A DNA stretch of 64,000 nt from assembly GCF_001428525.1 (NCBI RefSeq), contig NZ_LMHW01000013.1, positions 653,132-717,131 on the forward strand. The letters run 5' to 3'. Position 1 is the stretch's first letter; every line of letters starts with the position of its first letter. The notes under the pieces are model-generated. The model was not told the origin of the DNA. It was given only the letters and a program-made list of their open reading frames with translations, and made no database searches. This document shows positions 51,685 to 59,221 of this stretch, in pieces. Origin of the DNA: Flavobacterium sp. Root186 (GTDB taxonomy: Bacteria; Bacteroidota; Bacteroidia; Flavobacteriales; Flavobacteriaceae). The translations under genes and the position numbers were made by a program.

Positions 51685-53607
51685 ATGAAAAATACCATTT
51701 CGCAAAGAGTTGCTGACTTTCTAAAAAACTATCCGCCGTTTAATTTCCTACATCCTAAAGATCTTGAGAAACTTTCGGAGCAGATTTCTATTGTTTATAA
51801 AGATAGAGACGCCGTTATTTTTGCAGAAAACGATCAAACACATGATTCTTTTTATGTGGTTCACAAAGGTGCCGTTGCCCTAAAGAAAAGCACAAAAAAT
51901 ACCGTTTTGGATATGTGTGATGAAGGTGATATTTTTGGATTGCGTCCACTTTTGGCACAGGAAAATTATATTATGGAAGCTGTTGCCCATGAAGAAAGTA
52001 TTCTATATGCAATTCCAATCGCGGTTTTCAAACCTTATGCGTTAGAAAATAGAAATGTTGGTAATTTCCTGATCGAAAGTTATGCTTCAAACACCCGAAA
52101 TCCGTATTCAGATATTCACAAAGATAAATTATATGGCGATGACGATTTATTGAATGAAAACCGTCATTCGAGCAATGATTCATTTGACTTAGCACCAATT
52201 AAGTATTCTAAAAAAATTGTAACCTGCAGTCCGTCAACAACAGTTAAGGAAATTGCCAGGATAATGAATAAGAAAAAAGTAGGAGCAATTTTAATTGTAG
52301 ATGAAATGCTTCCTATTGGTATTTTGACTGATAAAGATCTTCGCAATAAAATTGTTACCGGAGATTTTCCTATAACCACTACGGCCGAAACCATAATGAC
52401 GAAACCTGTTATTACATATCCAAAAAAAATGACAGTTACTGAGGCGCAGATGGCGATGATGAAAAGTAGTATCAGTCATTTATGCCTTACTAAAGATGGC
52501 ACTGTTAATACCAAAGCAGTTGGAATTTTATCGAAACATGACGTAATGGTTGCTTTAGGAAATAATCCTGCTGTTTTAATTAAAGCTTTAAAAAGGGCTA
52601 AAAAAACAAAGGAGATCAAACCTATCAGAAACCGAATTATGCAATTGCTTCAAGGATATTTAGACCAAAATATTCCGATGACCTTGATTGCTAAAATCAT
52701 AACGGAACTGAATGAAGCCTGTACCACACGTGTTATCGAAATTTGCTTAGAAAAAATGAGCAGTCCGCCACCGGTTAAATTTGCATGGCTGGCACTGGGA
52801 AGTCAGGGCCGCGGTGAACAAATGCTGCATACAGATCAGGATAATGCTATTGTATATGAAAATGTATCGGAAGTTTTTAGGGATGAAACACGAATATATT
52901 TTTTAAAATTTGCTGCACTAGTCAATAAAGGTCTTTTTGATATTGGTTACGATTACTGCCCTGCTGAAATGATGGCCTCAAACCCAAAATGGTGTATGAG
53001 TTTGGATGAATGGAAAAATCAGGTGCATCATTGGATTACGAATCCTGGAAAAAATGAAGTTTTACTTTCCTTTATTTTCTTTGATTACAGTAGGACTTAT
53101 GGAGATACTGAAATAGTGAATCAATTATCAGATTCAATTTTTGAAAATGTAAAAGCAAACCCTATTTTTTATATGCATTTGGTGAGTGGTGCTTTGCAAA
53201 GTCCTTCTCCTACCGGCTTTTTTAGACAATTTTTAGTTGAACAAGACGGAGCGAATAAAGACAATTTTGATATTAAAAGAAGAGCTTTAATGCCTTTAAC
53301 AGATGCTGCGCGTGTTTTAATTTTATCACATTCGGTTAAATCGATCAGTAATACTGCAGAACGTTTTGAAAAACTAGCAGAACTAGAACCAAATAATAGA
53401 GAATTGTATTTATCGTGTTCTTATTCGTTTAAAGCTTTATTGAAATTCAGAACAAAACAAGGACTTTTACATCACGATTCGGGACAGTTTATAGCTTTGG
53501 AAAGTTTAACAAAAATGGAAAAAATTAAACTGAAACGTACTTTTAAAACGATTAAAGAACTTCAGGAACTTATTTCGGTGCGTTTCAATATTTCAAATTT
53601 AGTATAG
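51685..53607 (+). CDS. cNMP-binding, CBS-pair and DUF294 nucleotidyltransferase-like protein
   Basis: This 640-residue cytosolic protein has four parts: a Crp-like nucleotide-binding domain (about 15-135), a CBS pair (about 170-300, with MNKKKVGAILIVDEMLPIG), a nucleotidyltransferase-like DUF294 domain (about 335-470) with ALGSQGRGEQMLHTDQDNA, which carries the GS and DxD motif, and a DUF294 C-terminal substrate-binding domain. It resembles GlnD-like regulators. The CBS pair probably binds adenine nucleotides. The exonuclease gene starts 2 bp after its stop, a pairing also known in proteobacteria. Confidence 0.9.
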   Translation: MKNTISQRVADFLKNYPPFNFLHPKDLEKLSEQISIVYKDRDAVIFAENDQTHDSFYVVHKGAVALKKSTKNTVLDMCDEGDIFGLRPLLAQENYIMEAVAHEESILYAIPIAVFKPYALENRNVGNFLIESYASNTRNPYSDIHKDKLYGDDDLLNENRHSSNDSFDLAPIKYSKKIVTCSPSTTVKEIARIMNKKKVGAILIVDEMLPIGILTDKDLRNKIVTGDFPITTTAETIMTKPVITYPKKMTVTEAQMAMMKSSISHLCLTKDGTVNTKAVGILSKHDVMVALGNNPAVLIKALKRAKKTKEIKPIRNRIMQLLQGYLDQNIPMTLIAKIITELNEACTTRVIEICLEKMSSPPPVKFAWLALGSQGRGEQMLHTDQDNAIVYENVSEVFRDETRIYFLKFAALVNKGLFDIGYDYCPAEMMASNPKWCMSLDEWKNQVHHWITNPGKNEVLLSFIFFDYSRTYGDTEIVNQLSDSIFENVKANPIFYMHLVSGALQSPSPTGFFRQFLVEQDGANKDNFDIKRRALMPLTDAARVLILSHSVKSISNTAERFEKLAELEPNNRELYLSCSYSFKALLKFRTKQGLLHHDSGQFIALESLTKMEKIKLKRTFKTIKELQELISVRFNISNLV

Positions 53608-53609
53608 CG

Positions 53610-54236
53610 ATGGGTTTATTTAGTTTTTGGAAAAAAGAAGAAAATCTCTTTGATGAAAATATTACTATCGAAGAAACCCGGTTTGTTGTTCTGGATACTG
53701 AAACGACAGGATTCGATTATGAAAATGATCGCATTTTATGCATTGGAGCTCTGATCCTTCAAAATGGGATAATTTCAGTTCAGGATAGTTTTGAGATTTA
53801 TCTACAGCAAGATCATTACGATAAATCTACAGCCCAAATTCATGGAATTTTAAGAGATTTTATTATTAAACGTCCTTCTGAATTAGAAGCTTTAGAACAA
53901 TTTTTATCTTTTCTTGGAGATTCAATTATTATTGCCCATCATACTATTTTTGATGTTACAATGGTTAACAAAGCATTAGAAAGAAACAATTTACCTCAAC
54001 TTACCAACAAAACTTTAGACACAGCTTATTTATATAAAAAAACTTTAATTAAATCACATTTATTTGAACGAAAAGATCATTATACACTAGACGATCTTGC
54101 TGATAAGTTTAATATTTCAAAAAAAGACCGCCATACTGCTTTGGGTGATGCTTATATAACTGCTATTGCTTTTCTTAAAATTGTAAAAAAACTGCGGGAA
54201 AAAAAAGCGGTTAATTTGAATCAGCTTTTTAAATAA
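53610..54236 (+). CDS. 3'-5' exonuclease, DnaQ/PolC-epsilon-like (DEDDh)
   Basis: This 208-residue exonuclease has the DEDDh motifs: VVLDTETTGFDYEN (Asp and Glu near residues 30-32), HHTIFDVTMVNKAL near 111-124, and DRHTALGDAYITA with the catalytic His and Asp near 172-178. It acts on single-stranded DNA or RNA, and could be a proofreading or repair nuclease. It starts 2 bp after the DUF294 gene, so the two are translated together. Confidence 0.9.
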   Translation: MGLFSFWKKEENLFDENITIEETRFVVLDTETTGFDYENDRILCIGALILQNGIISVQDSFEIYLQQDHYDKSTAQIHGILRDFIIKRPSELEALEQFLSFLGDSIIIAHHTIFDVTMVNKALERNNLPQLTNKTLDTAYLYKKTLIKSHLFERKDHYTLDDLADKFNISKKDRHTALGDAYITAIAFLKIVKKLREKKAVNLNQLFK

Positions 54237-54362
54237 TTTAAGATTTTTTTATGAGTCTTAAATTTACATTCAAATGAATTTTTTTACCATTTAATAATAT
54301 AAGACTTATAAATATTAGCAATAAGAAAAAATAGGCTTAACCTGTATTTTGTTTTTGAGAGA

Positions 54363-54370
54363 TAGCTTTG
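54363..54370 (+). promoter_or_regulatory. -7 promoter element of the PhoX-like gene
   Basis: TAGCTTTG is a perfect match, 28 bp before the ATG at 54399. Confidence 0.5.
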
Positions 54371-54398
54371 TTCTAATCAAAAAAAACAAAAAACAATT

Positions 54399-55877
54399 AT
54401 GAAAGCTAACTTTTTAAAATCTATTACCTTGCTTGGAATTGCGGGACTTTCTGCAATTAGCTGTCAAAATGATGACAAAGATTCTTCGAATAGTGTAAAC
54501 GCTAGTATCGATTTTACTTCTCATTCAAAAGTTCCTGCATTTGTATATGCAATGACTGGCTTTGAAAATCTAAAAATAAGTACTTTAATTGCAAGTTCAG
54601 ATGTGCTTCCAGATTCTCCTTCCTTCGTGTACGGAGCCCAGCCAGATGGTGCTGGATTAATGAAAGATCCAAATGGAGATGGATATATCATGATTACTAA
54701 TCATGAAATTCTTCAATCTGTTTCTAGAGTTTATTTAGACAAAACTTTCAAACCTGTAAAAGGAGATTATTTAGTTGATGGTGTTGGAGGTTTAACTCGT
54801 TTATGTTCAGCGACTTTGGTTACGCCAGAAATTCACGGGTTTGGTCCAATCTTTTTAACTGCTGGGGAAAGCGGTCAGGAAAGTATGGTTCACGGAATTA
54901 ATCCATTAGGATTATCTTCTGACAAAGCAAGAACCGACAGGGTTTTACCAGCTTTAGGAAAAGCAAGTATGGAAAACGCTGTTCCGCTTCCAAAAGAAGC
55001 TTTTCCAGGAAAAACAGTTATTTTGATTGGTGAAGATCAATCATATGCTACCTCTCATGCAAGTGCTGGTCAGCTAATTATGTATGTTAGTACAGTTGGC
55101 GATTTATCTAATGGAAAATTATATGCTTTAAAAAGAACTGACGGAAATCAGGTTGAAACGACTATAACTTTAAACAATTCATATCCAGTTGAATTTGTTG
55201 AAATTTCAAATGCAAAAAATTTAACTGGCGCGGTAATCAATACAACGGTTAATGATCTAAAAGTGATTCGTTTCTCAAGAGTTGAAGACGTAGATTATAG
55301 AAAAGGAAGCGCAACAAACAATAGAGAAGTTTATTTTACTGCAACTGGTCAGGCAACTAACAATGCCCCTGTTGAAGGATATACCATGTGGGGAAGAGTT
55401 TACAAATTAAAATTAGACGCTTCAAACCCATTAAAAGGAACTTTGGAATTGGCTGTTGAAGGTGACAGTACTCCTGGAACTGGAATCATTAATCCTGATA
55501 ACTTATGTGTAACTGAAAACTATGTATACATTCAGGAAGACGGTGATAGTTATTATGCAGATGCAAAACACGATTCATATATCTGGCAGTACAATATTGC
55601 TACAAAACAAAACAAAGCGTGGTTAAACATGAACCACAAAAGAACAGATACAGCTTGGAACACACTTTATAACCAAACTGGCGAAATGAGATTTGGAAGC
55701 TGGGAATTTGGAGCTATGCAAGACATTTCAGATATCATTGGTGTTCCTAATACATTCACAGTAAATGTTCACCCTCATACTTGGCAGAGTGATGCATTTA
55801 AAAATGCTGATGGGTCAGGAACTCAAACTAACAAAGAGGGAGGACAAACTGTAATTATTAGAAACGTACAACGCTAA
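54399..55877 (+). CDS. PhoX/DUF839-like lipoprotein
   Basis: This 492-residue exported protein has a lipoprotein signal with SAISC (Cys22) and a beta-propeller-like fold judged by repeated strands. Motifs such as ITNHEIL near residue 99, YVYIQEDGD and TGIINPDNL resemble the metal-binding and PDN motifs of the PhoX/DUF839 alkaline phosphatase family. The complete PhoX active-site set is not recognisable, so phosphatase activity is not certain. The next gene codes for a di-heme peroxidase lipoprotein, 68 bp downstream, so both may act in the envelope together. Confidence 0.68.
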   Translation: MKANFLKSITLLGIAGLSAISCQNDDKDSSNSVNASIDFTSHSKVPAFVYAMTGFENLKISTLIASSDVLPDSPSFVYGAQPDGAGLMKDPNGDGYIMITNHEILQSVSRVYLDKTFKPVKGDYLVDGVGGLTRLCSATLVTPEIHGFGPIFLTAGESGQESMVHGINPLGLSSDKARTDRVLPALGKASMENAVPLPKEAFPGKTVILIGEDQSYATSHASAGQLIMYVSTVGDLSNGKLYALKRTDGNQVETTITLNNSYPVEFVEISNAKNLTGAVINTTVNDLKVIRFSRVEDVDYRKGSATNNREVYFTATGQATNNAPVEGYTMWGRVYKLKLDASNPLKGTLELAVEGDSTPGTGIINPDNLCVTENYVYIQEDGDSYYADAKHDSYIWQYNIATKQNKAWLNMNHKRTDTAWNTLYNQTGEMRFGSWEFGAMQDISDIIGVPNTFTVNVHPHTWQSDAFKNADGSGTQTNKEGGQTVIIRNVQR

Positions 55878-55945
55878 TAATTTCAACCAAAATCTATTTG
55901 CAACCCTTATTTTACGATAAGGGTTATTTCTATTACAACTCCGCT

Positions 55946-57730
55946 ATGAAATTAAAATATTTTACTTTTCTATTTATACTGCTTTCTTTTTTCTTTTCAT
56001 GCAAAGAAAGAGAAACATCAAAGCCTACAGTTAAACAGGAATTACTTGTTGATTTAAGTAAACTTAGTAATGAAATTACACAATTTCAAAAACTTGTAAA
56101 CAGCAATTCTTCGCAGAACAAAATTGTAGAACAATTTAAAAAGTCTCGTCTGGTTTACAAAAAAGTCGAATGGGCAATTGAGTATTTTATTCCCGAAACC
56201 GCTAGATTTATGAACGGTCCGGCTTTGGACGAAATGGAATTAGAAGAAAATAGATCTTTTGAACCGCATGGTTTTCAGGTTATGGAAGAAATGATTTATC
56301 CTGAATACAATACTGAAAGCAAAGAAAATTTAACTAGAGAATTAAATATTTTTCAATCTAATATTAAACAGTTAAAAAACACTTTTGAAGTCATTACAAT
56401 TAGTGATGATTACGTTCTAGATGCTATACAGCAGAATGTTTTTAGAGTTATTACGTTAGGAATCACAGGTTTCGACAGTCCAATTTTGCAGTCTTCAATT
56501 CCAGAAGCTGGACAGAGTTTAATCTCAATTCCAGAAACGCTTGAAAAGATTAATATTGATAGCAAATTAGTATCTGAATTAAGAGAAATGATTAAAAATG
56601 CACAAAAGTATTGCACCAAAAATAGTAATTTCAATGCCTTTAACCGAGCTATTTTTATAACTGAATATTTAAATCCGATTTCGAAAAAACTGAAAGCTTT
56701 TCAGAAAGTAGAAAACATTAAGAACGTCAAGAAAAATAGTCCGTTAAAACCAACTATTATGACTTTATTTGACAAAGATGCTTTTGATGTAAATGCTTTT
56801 GTACTTTCAGAAGAGTACGATTACACAAAAGAAAAAGCGATTTTAGGCGAAAAATTATTTTATGACAAAAGTCTTTCTAAAAATAATGATCGTAGTTGTG
56901 CCACCTGTCATAATCCAGAAAAAGCATTTACAGACGGCTTGAAAACAAACGTTTCACTTACAGGTTCTAATTTAGCCCGAAATACTCCTACTCTAACCTA
57001 CGCTTCATTACAAAATGCCCAATTTTGGGATATGCGCCAGTTAGATTTAGAAAAACAAAGTGTAGATGTAATCCAGAATAAAGATGAAATGCATGGTTCT
57101 ATGGAGAATATTCACGCAAAAATTCAGCTGGACAACGAGTACATAAAATTTTTCAAAAAAGCATATCTAAAAACCTCAAAACCTGAAGTTTGGCAGATTC
57201 AAAATGCTATTGCAAGTTATGTTAGATCTTTAAATTCATTCGATTCTCGATTTGATGAATACATGCGAGGAAACAAAAACAGTCTTAATAATGAAGAAAT
57301 TGAAGGAATGAATCTTTTTATGGGAAAAGCAAAATGTGCTACTTGTCATTTTACGCCTTTATTTAACGGAACGGTTCCGCCTAATTATTCTAAAACCGAA
57401 CACGAAGTTATTGGAACTCCAAATGAGGCTTCAGGAAAAACATTAAGTCCAGATAAAGGCCGTTATTTATACAATAAAATGTCGCAATTAATTGGTGCTT
57501 TTAAAACCCCGACAGTTCGTAATGCGGTAATCACAGCTCCATATATGCACAACGGTATTTTTAAAACTCTAGAAGAAGTCGTTTCCTTCTACAACAAAGG
57601 AGGAGGACAAGGCTTAGGATATGAAGTAAAAAATCAAACTTTACCTTTCGGCAAATTGAATTTAACCATTAAAGAAGAAAAAGCCCTAGTAGCTTTTATG
57701 AAAACACTTACAGATCAAAAATACCAATAA
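55946..57730 (+). CDS. di-heme cytochrome c peroxidase lipoprotein with extra N-terminal helical domain
   Basis: This exported protein of about 594 residues has a lipoprotein signal (FLFILLSFFFSC). Residues about 25-255 are a helical domain resembling imelysin-like or peptidase M75-like bundles. The rest, from about residue 265, is a MauG/CcpA-type di-heme peroxidase with haem motifs CATCHNPEKAFTDG and CATCHFTPLFNG, and SLTGSNLARNTPTL between them. The start at 55946 gives the lipoprotein signal. It probably reduces H2O2 in the periplasm. The fused N-terminal domain hints at a link to iron or another ligand. Confidence 0.85.
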   Translation: MKLKYFTFLFILLSFFFSCKERETSKPTVKQELLVDLSKLSNEITQFQKLVNSNSSQNKIVEQFKKSRLVYKKVEWAIEYFIPETARFMNGPALDEMELEENRSFEPHGFQVMEEMIYPEYNTESKENLTRELNIFQSNIKQLKNTFEVITISDDYVLDAIQQNVFRVITLGITGFDSPILQSSIPEAGQSLISIPETLEKINIDSKLVSELREMIKNAQKYCTKNSNFNAFNRAIFITEYLNPISKKLKAFQKVENIKNVKKNSPLKPTIMTLFDKDAFDVNAFVLSEEYDYTKEKAILGEKLFYDKSLSKNNDRSCATCHNPEKAFTDGLKTNVSLTGSNLARNTPTLTYASLQNAQFWDMRQLDLEKQSVDVIQNKDEMHGSMENIHAKIQLDNEYIKFFKKAYLKTSKPEVWQIQNAIASYVRSLNSFDSRFDEYMRGNKNSLNNEEIEGMNLFMGKAKCATCHFTPLFNGTVPPNYSKTEHEVIGTPNEASGKTLSPDKGRYLYNKMSQLIGAFKTPTVRNAVITAPYMHNGIFKTLEEVVSFYNKGGGQGLGYEVKNQTLPFGKLNLTIKEEKALVAFMKTLTDQKYQ

Positions 57731-57755
57731 AGATCAGTAATAACTTCCAATTATT

Positions 57756-57785
57756 AAACGCCAGAAATTAAATTTTCTGGCGTTT
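57756..57785. terminator. Bidirectional terminator after the peroxidase gene
   Basis: A 12 bp stem AAACGCCAGAAA with its complement and a 6-base loop lies between the peroxidase stop and the end of the truncated tssF-like gene, with A- and T-rich flanks. Confidence 0.85.
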
Positions 57786-57795
57786 ATTTTAATAT

Positions 57796-58374
57796 TTAGT
57801 CTACAAATAAACGATACGGAAATACATTTGATGATCTGTTTTTAAGATTTTTCATAAAGCTATCACACAAATATTCCCACTCTGAATTTGATAAATACTG
57901 TTTTTCTTCTGGATCTGTTTTTATGAATATATCTACAGTACGGCTAAAACCAGCTTTTACTGAAATTTCTTTGCGAGTTCCCTTTTCAATTTTAATATCT
58001 ACTATCGAATTTTTAAAATGATTAAAACCAAAAGCTTTAATGTCGGCAAAAGTAACGATTCTGCCACGAGTTAATAAGGCATTACGATACGCAAGAATTC
58101 TGTCTTTATTGCTTTGTTTGTTTTTTCCGCCAACTGTATTTGTCATTAGGGTTACATTTTTACTTATAAAGAATAAATCTTTGCATTCTAAAACAGTTCC
58201 AGCTTTAATATCATTTCCTTCCTCTGCACAGGTTGACCAGTAATTTATTGAAAACTCTTTTCCAACACTCTCATCACTTTTAGGTTTAATCATTAAATAA
58301 GGATCATTATTTTGTAAAAAACGGCTTTCTTTAGCCTGTTGCTCTACAGAAGCCAGCAACTGATTGATTTCGAT
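57796..58374 (-). pseudogene. tssF: 5'-truncated type VI secretion baseplate protein, TssF-like (C-terminal fragment)
   Basis: The frame encodes about 190 residues without an ATG start; only a TTG is available at 58359 and the frame stays open upstream into unrelated sequence. The protein text, NINQLLASVEQQ-like helix, then TLMTNTVGGKNKQSNKDRIL, then LLTRGRIVTFADIKAFGF, resembles the C-terminal third of TssF of Bacteroidota (T6SSiii) systems as I recall them. The natural protein is about three times longer, so the N-terminal part is gone. It ends head to head with a tssH-like fragment. The name rests on memory of the family and on that neighbour. Confidence 0.65.
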
Positions 58375-58375
58375 A

Positions 58376-59176
58376 GCATCTTTCTTTTTTTTAGGCCCAA
58401 CCGGAACTGGAAAGACAGAATTAGCAAAATCATTAGCCGAATTTCTATTTCAGGATGAAAGTGCTATTATTCGTTTTGATATGTCTGAATTTAAAGAAGA
58501 ACATTCGGCTGCATTGCTGTATGGAGCGCCTCCAGGCTATGTTGGATACGAAGAAGGCGGTTTATTAGTAAATAAAATTCGTCAAAAGCCATATTCAATA
58601 GTTTTATTTGATGAAATCGAAAAAGCACATCCTTCTGTTTATGACGTTTTTCTTCAAATTATGGACGAAGGAAAACTGCACGACCGATTAGGAAAAGAGG
58701 GCGATTTCTCGAATGCAATTATTCTTTTTACTTCGAATATTGGAGCAGATCACATTGTAAACACTTTTAATGAAGGCAAAATTCCAAACTCTACTTCGTT
58801 AATGGAGATTATGGGAAATTATTTCAGACCAGAATTTTTAGGAAGGTTAACTGAGATTGTACCTTTTGCACCTATCAGCAAAGAAAATGCATTGAAAATA
58901 TTTGAGATTCATCTTAAAAAAGAATTTACAGACCTGCTCAAAAACATTAATATCGAAGTTGAAATTCCGAGGGAAGTGAGACTTTATCTCGCTGAAAATG
59001 GCTATAATGCTAAATATGGGGCAAGACCAATAAAAAGTATTATCAGAAGTCATTTAAGAAGACCCCTCGCTAAGAAAATCATTTCTGGCGAAGTCAAAGA
59101 CGGCGATAAAATAATCGTTACAATAGAAAATGATATGATAAAATGGGTAAAAGAAGAAATTTTTGTAGGGCAATAA
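58376..59176 (+). pseudogene. tssH: 5'-truncated ClpV/TssH-like AAA+ ATPase (C-terminal D2 domain only)
   Basis: The frame covers about 267 residues of a Clp/Hsp100 ATPase: Walker A FFFLGPTGTGKTELAK at the very start, the pore-loop segment LLYGAPPGYVGYEEGGLL, Walker B IVLFDEIEKAHP, sensor-1 TSNIG, and the arginine-finger/D2-small region YNAKYGARPIKS. A complete ClpV/TssH has about 800 or more residues with an N-domain and a first AAA domain; these are missing. A TGA lies just before the frame. The EEHSAALLYGAPPGY variant points to T6SSiii TssH and not housekeeping ClpB. Confidence 0.72.
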
Positions 59177-59182
59177 AATCAA

Positions 59183-59215
59183 AAAAAACGCTAAGAAATT
59201 CTCTTAGCGTTTTTT
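59183..59215. terminator. Bidirectional terminator after parC
   Basis: A stem AAAAAACGCTAAGA with its complement TCTTAGCGTTTTTT and a 5-base loop lies between the tssH fragment and the parC stop. Confidence 0.9.
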
Positions 59216-59221
59216 AGTTAT

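Noticed and set aside
58376..59176. tssH-like ORF as a functional stand-alone ATPase
   Set aside because: It lacks an ATG, has a stop codon just upstream, and has lost the N-domain and first AAA domain. The abrupt start at Walker A next to another truncated gene points to a deletion.
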